From: Algoriphagus aquimarinus
GTDB taxonomy: Bacteria > Bacteroidota > Bacteroidia > Cytophagales > Cyclobacteriaceae
Assembly (NCBI RefSeq): GCF_007997215.1
Contig: NZ_VORW01000003.1
Location: 62,001-126,000 of the forward strand
Reading direction: 5' to 3'
Length of the DNA stretch: 64,000 nucleotides
Shown: positions 18,304 through 27,525 of the stretch, one piece after another
Numbering within the stretch: position 1 is the stretch's first letter
How the letters are laid out: each line of letters opens with the position of its first letter
Notes under the pieces: generated by a model
The model's input: the letters and a program-made list of their open reading frames with translations, nothing else
Database searches by the model: none
Told to the model about the DNA's origin: nothing
Translations under genes and position numbers: made by a program

Positions 18304-21300
18304 TTACGCTTCGTTTAAGTCTTTATTTCTGATTTTGGTAAAGTACCAAACGTTTGGACTCACGTTGATCTCCTCCAATACATGGTATGCTCTTTCCTCA
18401 TTCACTTCTTTCAGCGCTGAAGTAGTATCCTCCTTGATCTTAAGAAGTTTGTAAAGATTGCTATTTGTGTCGTTCATATCTCCGAATACCAAAGCATCTG
18501 TAGGACAAGCTACAGCACAAGCTACATTGATGTCTCCATCCTTCACTTTACGCTTCTCACGCTTAGCCTCCAACTTACCAGATTGGATTCTCTGAACACA
18601 CATGGAGCATTTTTCCATGACACCACGTGCACGAACGGTCACATCTGGATTCAAGACCATTTTACCCAAATCATCATTTTGAGCTACATTGACTCCAGCG
18701 AAATCTTTGTTATCATGGTATTTGAACCAGTTGAATCGACGCACTTTATACGGACAGTTGTTTGCACAATATCTAGTACCTATACATCTGTTGTAAGTCA
18801 TTTGGTTTAGACCCTCAGTAGAGTGGGTAGTTGCAGCCACAGGGCAAACAGTCTCGCAGGGAGCGTTGTTACATTGCTGGCACATCATCGGTTGGAAAGT
18901 AACTTCAGGATTCCCTGCAGCCATTTCCATTGCGCTCAAATCATCCGCCGGAGCATCTGAAGAATAGTAGCGATCAATTCTGATCCATGCCATCTCTCTT
19001 CTGTTCAATACTTCCTGCTTACCTACTACTGCCACGTTGTTTTCAACCTGACAAGCAACAGAACATGCAGAGCAACCGATACAAGAGTTCATATCGATAG
19101 CCAATCCCCAGTGATGCTGAGAATACTGGTGACCGGACCAAAGTGAAATCTTAGATGGTTTTACAAATTCACCATCCTTGTAGATTTTTGGATGATATCT
19201 GCCTGCGGAAGCATCTTTTTGATATTCGCTCAATACAGATTCCTGGATTACGTTTTCACGTCCCATGAATGTCTGATGAGTTTGGGTACGAGCAATTCTA
19301 TAAGAATCTCCAGTAGCAGAAACTTCTACCCCAGAAGTAATATCGAAATTAACAAAGCCTTTGGAAGCATCTAGCAATTCGTAAGCGTTTACACCTACTC
19401 CATTTGCTACTCGACCAGCTTTTGTTCTACCGTATCCTAGTGCCAAACCGAAAGTACCTTCTGCCTGACCTGGTTGAATCAGAATCGGAACGATCAAAGA
19501 CTTGCCATTTACAGAGATAGAAGCTTTGCTAGTTTCACCTTCATACATGGTCACACCGTTATCGGTAGCCCATTTCTGAGAAACAGTCAGGTAGTTATCC
19601 CAAGTTGCCTTAGAGATCGGATCTGACAATTCTTGCAACCAAGGATTATTTGCATAAGTACCGTTACCGATACCTACTTTAGTATACATCACCAATTCAG
19701 GAGAAGTATTGTCAGCAGTGTAGGCTTTTGCCACTGCAGACGCAGAAGCATTAACATCTCCAACTGGAGCCAAAGCTTCAGAAGTAGAGCTGATTGCTAA
19801 GACTCCATTATATAATGTCTGATCCCAGAATTCCTGAAACGTTCCGCCAGTTTCTACCTGAGTGAACACATTAACTTGCCAGTTACTTTGAAGGAAATCA
19901 TAGTACGTTGTTGGATTTCCAGCCCAAACCAAGAATGAGTCTTGTGCTTGTCTTGTATCAAAAAGCGGAGTGATGGTAGGCTGAGCTAAAGAAAAGTGCC
20001 CTTTCTTTGGCTCGAAGTCATTCCAAGACTCCAAGAAGTGATGATCTGGTGCTACTATTTGTACCAAAGAGGACGTTTCATCCAAGGTACCATTAGTGGA
20101 TATGGTTACTTTTGCTTTTGGAAGTCCAGCGGCGATTTCAGCCCCTCTGGCAAAATCATAAACTGGGTTACAGTTGTAGAAAATAACCCCACCAACTTTT
20201 CCAGCATTCAAATCAGTTACAAACTGATTCATTTTAGCATCATCCCCTTTTCTATAGTAAGCAGGATTAGCAAAATCTACTGTTGTTCCGTTGCTACCAA
20301 GCAATTCATTGATTGCATTGATTACGACTTGAACATTTGGATCATTTGATCCAGAAACAACTAGAGAAGCACTCTTGCTAGCCCAAAGGTCAGCAGCAGC
20401 TTTTTCTAAATGTGCTATCTCAACCGCTGGAGCTGATACTGTAGCTGCACCTGCTTTCTTAGCAATCGCATTGTATAGGGCAAGAACTGCCAAACCGCTT
20501 TGAGAAGCTTTGATTGGAGTTCTATAATCAGCATTTGCGCCAGCAAGAGACAACGTGGATTCAAACTGATAATGTCTGGACATTTCAGGTTTTTCCTTGC
20601 TGATTTTTCTTGTTTGAGCATACTGACGGGCAAATTCAATTGGAGAAATCCAAGATCCTAGGAAGTCAGCTCCGAAGGATACGATTGTTTTTGCTTTGTC
20701 AAAAGAATAAGAAGGAAGAACTGCTGAACCGTAATATGTCTCTGCCGCATTTGTAATACCGTAATTCGAAAGTGGATCATACATGATCACTTCTAACTCG
20801 CTATTAATGTTTGCCAATTGCTGAATTGTCTCCAAAGTAGAAGGTGAAATGATCGTATTTGCTACGATTTTCACAGATCCAGCAGAAGATAGCGCAGACT
20901 TGGCTTGTGCATCTACTGTTTTCCAGTCAGATGGTTGACCACCGCTATAAGGAACTGCCAATCTTTCTTTATCATATAAAGAAAGGACAGAAGCCTCTAC
21001 GATCGCATTTACTTTTCCTTTATTAATAGGAGAAAGCTCGTTTCCGTCAATTTTGATCGGACGACCTTCTCTTGTCTTTACTACAATAGAAGCATAATCG
21101 CCACCAGTAGAATAAGTAGAAGCATAATAGTTAGGAATAGATGGGTTGATATCAACCGGCTTATTCACATAAGGGATCATCTTTCTTACAGGAGCCTCAC
21201 ACGCTGCCAAAGAGGCTGCTGCTAAGCTGAATCCCATTACTTTCAGAAAGTCTCTTCTGGTAGCACTACCCTCTTCGTTGAGTGTAGAAGGAAGCTCAGG

Positions 21301-21387
21301 GAATTCCCTGTCCGCGTTCTTTACAAACTCTGGATCGTTGTTGAGCTGCTCAAGCCCTTTCCAGTACGTTTTTTTATTTTCCTTCAT
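18304..21387 (-). CDS. actB: alternative complex III iron-sulfur/molybdopterin-like subunit ActB
   Basis: A 1027-residue periplasmic subunit. The N-terminus carries a Tat motif (RRDFLK, 44-49) ending in a lipobox (LAAC, Cys63), so it is probably exported folded and lipid-anchored. Residues about 80-700 resemble the molybdopterin oxidoreductase fold, which in ActB is known to lack the cofactor. The C-terminal ferredoxin-like part (about 765-965) holds the Cys clusters CIGCSACSVAC, CQQCNNAPCETVC, CIGTRYCANNC and CSMC...CAVAC, consistent with four iron-sulfur centres (one may be 3Fe-4S). It is the wire between the membrane subunits and the heme subunits. It lies 36 bases after actA. Confidence 0.95.
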   Translation of the reverse strand: MKENKKTYWKGLEQLNNDPEFVKNADREFPELPSTLNEEGSATRRDFLKVMGFSLAAASLAACEAPVRKMIPYVNKPVDINPSIPNYYASTYSTGGDYASIVVKTREGRPIKIDGNELSPINKGKVNAIVEASVLSLYDKERLAVPYSGGQPSDWKTVDAQAKSALSSAGSVKIVANTIISPSTLETIQQLANINSELEVIMYDPLSNYGITNAAETYYGSAVLPSYSFDKAKTIVSFGADFLGSWISPIEFARQYAQTRKISKEKPEMSRHYQFESTLSLAGANADYRTPIKASQSGLAVLALYNAIAKKAGAATVSAPAVEIAHLEKAAADLWASKSASLVVSGSNDPNVQVVINAINELLGSNGTTVDFANPAYYRKGDDAKMNQFVTDLNAGKVGGVIFYNCNPVYDFARGAEIAAGLPKAKVTISTNGTLDETSSLVQIVAPDHHFLESWNDFEPKKGHFSLAQPTITPLFDTRQAQDSFLVWAGNPTTYYDFLQSNWQVNVFTQVETGGTFQEFWDQTLYNGVLAISSTSEALAPVGDVNASASAVAKAYTADNTSPELVMYTKVGIGNGTYANNPWLQELSDPISKATWDNYLTVSQKWATDNGVTMYEGETSKASISVNGKSLIVPILIQPGQAEGTFGLALGYGRTKAGRVANGVGVNAYELLDASKGFVNFDITSGVEVSATGDSYRIARTQTHQTFMGRENVIQESVLSEYQKDASAGRYHPKIYKDGEFVKPSKISLWSGHQYSQHHWGLAIDMNSCIGCSACSVACQVENNVAVVGKQEVLNRREMAWIRIDRYYSSDAPADDLSAMEMAAGNPEVTFQPMMCQQCNNAPCETVCPVAATTHSTEGLNQMTYNRCIGTRYCANNCPYKVRRFNWFKYHDNKDFAGVNVAQNDDLGKMVLNPDVTVRARGVMEKCSMCVQRIQSGKLEAKREKRKVKDGDINVACAVACPTDALVFGDMNDTNSNLYKLLKIKEDTTSALKEVNEERAYHVLEEINVSPNVWYFTKIRNKDLNEA

Positions 21388-21423
21388 TTTATGATGTAAT
21401 GAATTTGCGAAAAGAATAATGAA

Positions 21424-22686
21424 TTAATAATGGCACTTAGCACACTCCAGACCACCGATGTCTTTTACTTTCAAAGCATCTTTAGAGTCCGAATGAACTT
21501 GAACCAACTTATCATAATAAGCATTGCCTTCGGTGGTGATTTCGGTCTGTCTGTGACAGTCTATACACCACCCCATGGTAAGCGCACTATGCTGTCCGAC
21601 AACTTCCATTTCCTGAATAGGACCATGACAAGTTTGGCATTCGACCTCTCCCACTACTACGTGCTGAGAGTGATTGAAATAAGCCAAATCAGGAAGATTG
21701 TGAACCCTCACCCACTCGATCGGCTGATTATTATCAACCGCATCGTAGATTTTCTGAATTTCTGGAGAAACACCTTCTTTACCTTGTACATTCTGAACAT
21801 GTGTGTGACAGTTCATACAGATGTTAGCTGAAGGAATATTTGCTGATCTTCCGATTTCTACACCAGTATGGCAATACTGACATTCAATCTCTAAAGTACC
21901 CGCGTGAAGCGCATGTGAATATGCAATAGGTTGTGTAGGAGCATATCCTTGCTGAATACCTACAGAATAAAGTCCGTCTAAAGCTGTCTTCGCTACTAAT
22001 GCAATGACAAGCGCAGTCACAATAACCACAAACATGTCGCTCTTAAACACTTTACCTAGGTTAGTCTTCTGATTGACAAACTCTTTGTCGTCTTCATCAA
22101 GATCTTGCTTAGTCAGGTATTTGGTCAATACAGAGATAATTAATCCCAATACCACCAAAATCAATAAAAGTACAACCACTAACACCCCTAGAATTACAGT
22201 AAGGTATTCATTTGGAATGCCTCCTCCAACTGCAACTGCACCACCTTCAACACCTGCAGTTGCGGCTGCTGCGGCTGGATCAACTTTATCACCAAACTCG
22301 ATGTAAGCCAATAGGTTGTTAAGATCGTCATCAGTCAAAAACTCATGAGCTGGCATTGCCAAATTATTGAAGTCCTTGTATAGACCTGCATAATAAGCAT
22401 TACCAGAGGCGATTACTGCGCCAGAATTTTTGATAAAAGTCTTAACAATTTCAGCAGGCTGCCGATCTGTAGCTCCACGCAAAGCTGGACCTGTGTATTT
22501 TTGATCAAGCTTGTGACACTGCTTACAATTTGCATTGAATACAGCCTTTCCTGCTGCTACTGCTTCATCGCTACTATCAACTGCCGGGTCTGCAGCAAAG
22601 GCCTGCGTCCCGATCAGCATGAAAAACAGCACTGCCAGTGTGTGGAAATTCAATCGAACCCCTACTAACGAGCGTTTAGATAACAT
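21424..22686 (-). CDS. actA: alternative complex III multiheme cytochrome c ActA with fused monoheme domain
   Basis: A 420-residue multiheme cytochrome, first gene of the operon. A signal peptide (about 1-31) is followed by a class-I type cytochrome domain with CKQCH (54-58) and a likely Met ligand in LAMPAHEF, then a Val/Leu-rich helix (about 163-188), a second helix (about 217-236) and a domain with five more heme motifs: CQYCH, CMNCH, CQTCH, CIDCH and CAKCH, the last only one residue from the C-terminus. That is six CxxCH in all. Extra His in HALHAG, HNLPDLAYFNHSQH and GQHSALTMG can serve as distal ligands. The five-heme part corresponds to classical ActA; the N-terminal monoheme domain is an addition found in some relatives. 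Transcription should start from the consensus promoter just upstream. Confidence 0.94.
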   Translation of the reverse strand: MLSKRSLVGVRLNFHTLAVLFFMLIGTQAFAADPAVDSSDEAVAAGKAVFNANCKQCHKLDQKYTGPALRGATDRQPAEIVKTFIKNSGAVIASGNAYYAGLYKDFNNLAMPAHEFLTDDDLNNLLAYIEFGDKVDPAAAAATAGVEGGAVAVGGGIPNEYLTVILGVLVVVLLLILVVLGLIISVLTKYLTKQDLDEDDKEFVNQKTNLGKVFKSDMFVVIVTALVIALVAKTALDGLYSVGIQQGYAPTQPIAYSHALHAGTLEIECQYCHTGVEIGRSANIPSANICMNCHTHVQNVQGKEGVSPEIQKIYDAVDNNQPIEWVRVHNLPDLAYFNHSQHVVVGEVECQTCHGPIQEMEVVGQHSALTMGWCIDCHRQTEITTEGNAYYDKLVQVHSDSKDALKVKDIGGLECAKCHY

Positions 22687-22730
22687 ATTATAGCTAATTA
22701 AATAGTTTATGCGGTTTTTTATAACCCTTG

Positions 22731-22761
22731 CAAAGGTACTACCCGAAGCCTATTTTTCAAA
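22731..22761 (-). promoter_or_regulatory. Bacteroidota-type promoter of the act-cta operon
   Basis: On the minus strand a TTTG (22761-22758) and TACCTTTG (22738-22731) are separated by 19 bases, matching the Bacteroidota primary-sigma consensus TTTG-N19-TAnnTTTG. The predicted transcript start near 22724 gives a leader of about 40 bases before the actA ATG. Confidence 0.75.
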
Positions 22762-23005
22762 CTTGTATTGATGGATGGCAGATAGTAGAAGTGACCTCCA
22801 TTTGAATTCATATACTACTGTATTACAGTTAATTGAGTATAATTTTCACATTAAAAAATAATTTAGAATCTTTATAAATAGAATGTATTTCGCAACCTTT
22901 CTAAACTTGCATTGAAATCCAACGATACAAGCCTCCGGATTATTGAATTCAAATTAATGAAGAAGCCATTTTGACATCAAAGATTTAAAAAAATTAGATG
23001 CTTTA
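22762..23005. other. intergenic gap between divergent actA and tRNA-Cys
   Basis: This gap is AT-rich and holds no credible reading frame. The promoters of actA (left) and tRNA-Cys (right) lie at its two edges. I see no further repeat or hairpin in it. Confidence 0.5.
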
Positions 23006-23035
23006 TTGCAAGGGAAAAGATATTAACTACATTTG
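23006..23035 (+). promoter_or_regulatory. Bacteroidota-type promoter of tRNA-Cys
   Basis: TTG at 23006-23008 and TACATTTG at 23028-23035 are spaced by 19 bases, a full match to the Bacteroidota consensus, 16 bases before the mature tRNA 5' end. Confidence 0.75.
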
Positions 23036-23051
23036 CATTCCAATTCTGATT

Positions 23052-23122
23052 GGTCGAGTGGCCGAGTGGCTAGGCAGAGGTCTGCAAAACCTTCTACAGC
23101 GGTTCGAATCCGCTCTCGACCT
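23052..23122 (+). tRNA. tRNA-Cys (GCA)
   Basis: The acceptor stem GGTCGAG pairs perfectly with CTCGACC. The anticodon stem GAGGT/ACCTT closes a 7-base loop with anticodon GCA at 23084-23086. The T arm has GGTTCGAATCC. Discriminator base is T, and CCA is not encoded. At 71 nt this is the normal size for a Bacteroidota tRNA-Cys. Confidence 0.95.
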
Positions 23123-23126
23123 CAAT

Positions 23127-23160
23127 AAAAAAGCATCCCGAATTCGGGATGCTTTTTCTT
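23127..23160. terminator. bidirectional terminator between tRNA-Cys and lipoprotein gene
   Basis: AAAAAGCATCCCG and CGGGATGCTTTTT form a 13-bp stem with an AATT loop, flanked by A and T runs on both sides. It can end the tRNA transcript on plus and the converging lipoprotein transcript on minus. Confidence 0.85.
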
Positions 23161-23178
23161 TTTTAGCTTGTGCATAAC

Positions 23179-24447
23179 TTATTTTTCTACCAAGTCAGAA
23201 ACATCCAGTCGCAGAAGCTTGGTTCCCCCTTGTTGGTCAACGATATTAACGTACAACTTATCTACCCTCCAGCTGAGACCCACAATACCAATATTGATCC
23301 ACCCACTTTCGTGAAAGTCCGTCACTTGGATCAATTGCTGCGTACTGATATTCTTAATCCACACTTGTGCATTTCCCGTGCGATCTGAGACAAAAGCTAA
23401 AAGATCAGGTTCTGAAACAGAAAATGATGGATTACTGTCATTCCAGTCAGAAACTACAAAGTTCTTTAATACAGAAGGACTAGCCATAGTAAAGCCAACT
23501 ACATCATACGAAAAGCCACTCTCTGTTTCCTTTGGATAGGTTACGCCATATGCTATGCTTTTTTCCTCAGCAGAGTAGTTCACCCCTAAAATAGGGGTAT
23601 TCAAATTTGCAATGTCCTCAACATCTCGAAGTGCATTCTTCCGGGTTGTAGCTTTTTCAGAGAGATTATACGAAATAATACTTTGGTCCCCTGCCTCCAA
23701 ACTATCCAAAAAATAGATCAGCGTGGTATCCCCCGCTCCAAAGACGGGAAAATAACTTAGAAACGAATCACTCACAATTTCATTAACCGAATTTGATGCC
23801 ACCTTGTATTCTTTGATCCCTGAAGCATTCCCTTCATTACTCACAAAGACCAATTTATCACCATTAGCTGACCATGATGAATATCGGCCATTCTCACTAA
23901 TCAACTTCTCAGATTTGTCGCTAAGGTCATACAGAAAGAGCCTTTGAGAACCTCCACCCGCTTTAGAAACTGCAAAAGCAATCTTTTCTCCACTTGGCGA
24001 AACTTGCGGATAAGTGATGTAATCAAATCCTTCCTTTTGGAAAACTGATTCTGGCACAGGAAGGTCATTGGGCACCACCATTACGCGATTCGTCTTATTA
24101 CTCACATTCGCTCGCTTCGCAATTACATAAAACTCTTGTTTTACGCCTAGTTCCAAGCCCTCTACTAGAAATGACATTTGACCTGCCTGCGTTTCTGCCA
24201 ATTTGTAATTGGTCGTAGACGTAAGTGACTTTGTCCAGATCTCATAAGTTGTTGCGGGTACAGTAGAAGGACAGAAACCAGCACAAATCTGAGCTGAAGT
24301 CCACGTAAGTTGCACCTTGCCGGACTCCATTAATTGAGTAGAGAGTGTAGGAATCTCTAGAACACTTCCATCAGGAATAGGATCATCAAATTTTTTGCAG
24401 GATGAAAAAATAAGAATCAGTATAAGTGAGGTAATAATTGTTCTCAT
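23179..24447 (-). CDS. lipoprotein with FnIII-like domain and TolB-like beta-propeller
   Basis: A 422-residue lipoprotein: the leader ends in the lipobox FSSC (Cys16). Residues about 30-125 look like a fibronectin type III domain (VQLTWTSA, YEIWTKS, LELGVKQEFYVIAKR). The rest (about 135-420) contains WD40/PD40-like blades of the TolB type: YPQVSPSGEKIAFAVS, YSSWSANGDKLVFVSN, NPSFSVSEPDLLAFVSDRTG. Such propellers bind proteins or peptides; no catalytic residues are seen, so a peptidase function is not supported. It converges on tRNA-Cys with a shared terminator and is not obviously in an operon. Confidence 0.8.
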   Translation of the reverse strand: MRTIITSLILILIFSSCKKFDDPIPDGSVLEIPTLSTQLMESGKVQLTWTSAQICAGFCPSTVPATTYEIWTKSLTSTTNYKLAETQAGQMSFLVEGLELGVKQEFYVIAKRANVSNKTNRVMVVPNDLPVPESVFQKEGFDYITYPQVSPSGEKIAFAVSKAGGGSQRLFLYDLSDKSEKLISENGRYSSWSANGDKLVFVSNEGNASGIKEYKVASNSVNEIVSDSFLSYFPVFGAGDTTLIYFLDSLEAGDQSIISYNLSEKATTRKNALRDVEDIANLNTPILGVNYSAEEKSIAYGVTYPKETESGFSYDVVGFTMASPSVLKNFVVSDWNDSNPSFSVSEPDLLAFVSDRTGNAQVWIKNISTQQLIQVTDFHESGWINIGIVGLSWRVDKLYVNIVDQQGGTKLLRLDVSDLVEK

Positions 24448-24630
24448 GTTGGTTTGGTTTAGTAGGGTTGACTTTACTTAGATTTTAATTGCTAAAATTA
24501 GATCATTCATCACCTCCACAAGGCTATCAACTAAGAATTAGATGCAAATTATTGGATAAACAACAACTTATCACATGCTGTGCCTTCAAATCCTTAGTAG
24601 GTAATGCTAATTCAAGTAGTGAAATAGTCT

Positions 24631-25224
24631 CTAAAAAAGATAGCCTACTCCAAACTGAACTCCCAGCTCTTGCAAAATTTGCTTGTAGTTCTCTTCTTTT
24701 TCAAAAGGAATCACATTATGTCTCTTATAATTAGGAAAAATAGAGAAAGAAAACTTCTCAGTTTTTACTTTTGCACCAAGTCCCACCAAGAAACCAACCC
24801 CACTTTGATCGGAGAAATTATTCTCTTCTGATAACTGGAAATCTAAGATTGGTCCTGCTGCTGCATAAAAAATCTTCCCTAAGGCATATTCTGCATAGAC
24901 AGGAATGGAAAGCATCTTGAATTCCTGATTGTAAGGATAAGGCAGGCCAGTCTCGTTGCACAATGGACAACTGCTAATTTCAACCTTAGCAAAAGAGTAA
25001 TTCAAGCCTCCACTTAATGAGAATCTTTCACTTACGTTTTTAAAAATTAAAAGACCTACTTCTCTAAAGCTCTCAATATCCACAGAGCTTGCTCCATCCA
25101 GATCTTCGTTCCAATTGGCCATAGCTCCTGAAACGCCAAAATACCCTCTCACCTCTAACCCAGATTGTGCAGTGACCGAAAAACTAATTAAAAGGATAAA
25201 TGATAGTAAAAGTGCATTTTTCAT
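24631..25224 (-). CDS. outer-membrane beta-barrel protein
   Basis: A 197-residue protein with a signal peptide ending near SVTAQ (residue 20) and a pattern of amphipathic strands separated by turns, closing with GVQFGVGYLF, an aromatic C-terminus typical of outer-membrane barrels. Two Cys (SSCPLCNE, near 88-92) form a CPLC motif, presumably in a surface or periplasmic loop. It fits the small porin-like barrel families of Bacteroidota. Ligand or function is not evident. The gene stands alone, 183 bases from the lipoprotein gene. Confidence 0.75.
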   Translation of the reverse strand: MKNALLLSFILLISFSVTAQSGLEVRGYFGVSGAMANWNEDLDGASSVDIESFREVGLLIFKNVSERFSLSGGLNYSFAKVEISSCPLCNETGLPYPYNQEFKMLSIPVYAEYALGKIFYAAAGPILDFQLSEENNFSDQSGVGFLVGLGAKVKTEKFSFSIFPNYKRHNVIPFEKEENYKQILQELGVQFGVGYLF

Positions 25225-25402
25225 AAGACCATAATTAAAGATAAAACTAGTTTAGGCAAGACGAAAGTAGTAGCCAAAGTGCTACAAATCAATTTCATAA
25301 AGGATCTATTTTTCTAGATGCAAGTCCAGCTTCTGGAGAAGCAGGACAACAAATAGGTATCTGTTAAACCACCTGTGATCTTAGCTATTAAATTTTTTCG
25401 CA

Positions 25403-25432
25403 AAAAAAACGCCGACTTTTCAGTCGGCGTTT
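25403..25432 (-). terminator. rpsA terminator
   Basis: ACGCCGACT/AGTCGGCGT forms a 9-bp GC-rich stem with a TTTC loop, followed on the minus strand by eight T. It lies 27 bases after the rpsA stop. Confidence 0.88.
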
Positions 25433-25458
25433 CATATTTAGGAATTTCAAATTTGAAA

Positions 25459-27249
25459 TTATTTTTTCCCTTCCATTTGCTCTTTCAATTGAGTCAATGC
25501 ATCCAAGTCACCAAGAGTTGACTTCTCTGCTGGAGCTGAAGATGAAGAAGAAGAGTTAGAAGTAGAACCTGATTCAGGCTTCTTCTTATTAACTTCTTTC
25601 TTAGCTGGCTTAGCAGACGTGTCTTCTCTGAACATTGCAGTGTGAGAAAGAACGATTCTCTTATCATCTTTAGAGAATTCAGATACTTTGAAGTCCAAAG
25701 ACTCACCAACCTCTACTTGAGATCCGTCTTCTTTTTCCAAGTTCTTCACAGTAGCAAATCCTTCAAGACCGTATGGCAATTCAAGAACTGCACCTTTGTC
25801 ATTCTTAGAAACTACAGTACACTTATGAACTGATCCGATAGGGAATACAGATTCGAAAGTATCCCATGGATTTTCTTCCAATTGCTTATGACCAAGAGCC
25901 AATCTTCTGTTGTCTACGTCTAGCTCAAGAACAGCTACTTGTAGCTCGTCTCCTACTTTCACAAACTCAGATGGATGCTTGATTTTCTTAGTCCAAGAAA
26001 GATCAGATACGTGAACCAAACCGTCGATACCTTCTTCCAATTCAAGGAATAGACCGAAGTTAGTCAAGTTTCTTACCACACCTGTGTGCTTAGAACCTAC
26101 AGCGTACTTAGTACCCATGTCATTCTTAGTCCATGGATCTTCAGTCAATTGCTTGATACCAAGAGACATTTTTCTGTCGTCTTTGTCCAAAGTCAATACT
26201 ACAGCTTCGATTTCGTCACTAACTTTCACAAAGTCAGCAGGATTTCTCAAATGCTGAGACCAGCTCATTTCAGAAACGTGGATCAAACCTTCAACACCTG
26301 GAGCAAGCTCAAGGAACGCACCGTAGTCAGCTACGTTTACGATCTTACCTTTAACTCTAGATCCGATTTCAAGGCTAGATGCCAAAGAATCCCAAGGATG
26401 AGCAGTAAGCTGCTTCATACCCAAAGAAATTCTCTTCTTATCATCATCAAAGTCAAGAACCACAATCTGAACTTTCTGATCAAGTTGCAATACTTCTTCT
26501 GGATGATTGATACGTCCCCAAGAGATATCTGTAATGTGAAGAAGACCATCTACACCACCTAGATCGATGAATACACCGAAGTTGGTCATGTTTTTGATCA
26601 CACCTTCCAATACTTGACCTTTCTCAAGGTTGTTTAGGATCTCAGCTTTTTGCTTCTCAAGATCCTTCTCGATCAACACTTTGTGAGATACTACTACGTT
26701 ATCATTTGCGTGGTTGATTTTCACCACTTTCACTTCCATTTTCTTACCTACATAGATATCGAAATCTCTGATAGGTTTCACGTCGATCTGAGAACCTGGC
26801 AAGAATGCTTCTACACCGTAGATATCTACGATCAAACCACCTTTAGTTCTTCTTTTCACCAAACCTTCAATCACGTTGTCATTCTCAAGAGCATCTTCGA
26901 TGTCCTGCCATGCACGTACGATCTTAGCTTTCTTACGGGAAAGGATCAACTGACCAAGCGCGTTTTCTTGCTCTTCGATGAATACTTCTACAATATCACC
27001 TGGCTTGATGCCATCAAGATCTCTGAATTCAGAAAGAGGAACCAATCCATCAGATTTGAAACCGATGTTGATGATTACGTCCTTGTCATTAACACCTACT
27101 ACAGTGCCTTTGATTACTTCTTTCTCAGTGATCTCGCCTAATGTACCTTCGTACATTGCGGCCATTTGCTCACGCTGTTCTTTGGAATAGCCTTCACCAA
27201 AACCTTTGGTTTCGAAGTTGTCCCAGTTAAATTCTTCTTTGTTAGACAT
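25459..27249 (-). CDS. rpsA: 30S ribosomal protein S1
   Basis: A 596-residue protein with six tandem S1 RNA-binding domains, visible as repeated segments such as NFGVFIDLGGVDGLLHITDISW, DYGAFLELAPGVEGLIHVSEMSW and NFGLFLELEEGIDGLVHVSDLSW (each shown in part). S1 binds mRNA on the small ribosomal subunit and promotes translation start. The C-terminal 60 residues are a Lys-rich then Ser-rich low-complexity tail. The frame is open eight codons further upstream, but MSNKEEFNW at 27249 is the better start. The transcript appears monocistronic, with a strong terminator and a leader of about 100 bases. Confidence 0.95.
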   Translation of the reverse strand: MSNKEEFNWDNFETKGFGEGYSKEQREQMAAMYEGTLGEITEKEVIKGTVVGVNDKDVIINIGFKSDGLVPLSEFRDLDGIKPGDIVEVFIEEQENALGQLILSRKKAKIVRAWQDIEDALENDNVIEGLVKRRTKGGLIVDIYGVEAFLPGSQIDVKPIRDFDIYVGKKMEVKVVKINHANDNVVVSHKVLIEKDLEKQKAEILNNLEKGQVLEGVIKNMTNFGVFIDLGGVDGLLHITDISWGRINHPEEVLQLDQKVQIVVLDFDDDKKRISLGMKQLTAHPWDSLASSLEIGSRVKGKIVNVADYGAFLELAPGVEGLIHVSEMSWSQHLRNPADFVKVSDEIEAVVLTLDKDDRKMSLGIKQLTEDPWTKNDMGTKYAVGSKHTGVVRNLTNFGLFLELEEGIDGLVHVSDLSWTKKIKHPSEFVKVGDELQVAVLELDVDNRRLALGHKQLEENPWDTFESVFPIGSVHKCTVVSKNDKGAVLELPYGLEGFATVKNLEKEDGSQVEVGESLDFKVSEFSKDDKRIVLSHTAMFREDTSAKPAKKEVNKKKPESGSTSNSSSSSSAPAEKSTLGDLDALTQLKEQMEGKK

Positions 27250-27360
27250 AATAGTACAAACCCTGAATAGCAATAGTCCTCGGGTCAGCGAACTATCGTT
27301 TTTAGTTGTAAATCAATGTATTAGGCAAGCCAAACACACTCCATTCACCCGAACGGATTG

Positions 27361-27368
27361 CAAAGGTA
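27361..27368 (-). promoter_or_regulatory. possible -7 element of the rpsA promoter
   Basis: On the minus strand this reads TACCTTTG, identical to the -7 box of the act promoter. The matching upstream TTG is not at the usual distance (the nearest, at 27383-27381, is only 12 bases away), so the promoter is incomplete by consensus. It would give a leader of about 105 bases. Confidence 0.45.
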
Positions 27369-27525
27369 GGGAATTATTGACAAATGAGGAATTCTAGCCA
27401 AAAATTTGGATTGGAAATGTGAGCGACTGATTATCAATACCGTCTACTCCTGGCGCATAGAGGCACAATCACCTTAACACCTATCATTTAGAACAACTAA
27501 TTGTATACGATAATCTGTCCATACA

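Noticed and set aside
23179..24447. Peptidase activity for the TolB-like lipoprotein
   Set aside because: Prolyl-oligopeptidase-like propellers need a catalytic alpha/beta-hydrolase domain, which is absent.
25494..27190. Several open frames on both strands over the S1 gene, including one of 163 codons
   Set aside because: They lie fully inside rpsA, whose six S1 domains are unmistakable, and their translations are low-complexity and Phe/Tyr-rich as expected for reversed coding DNA.
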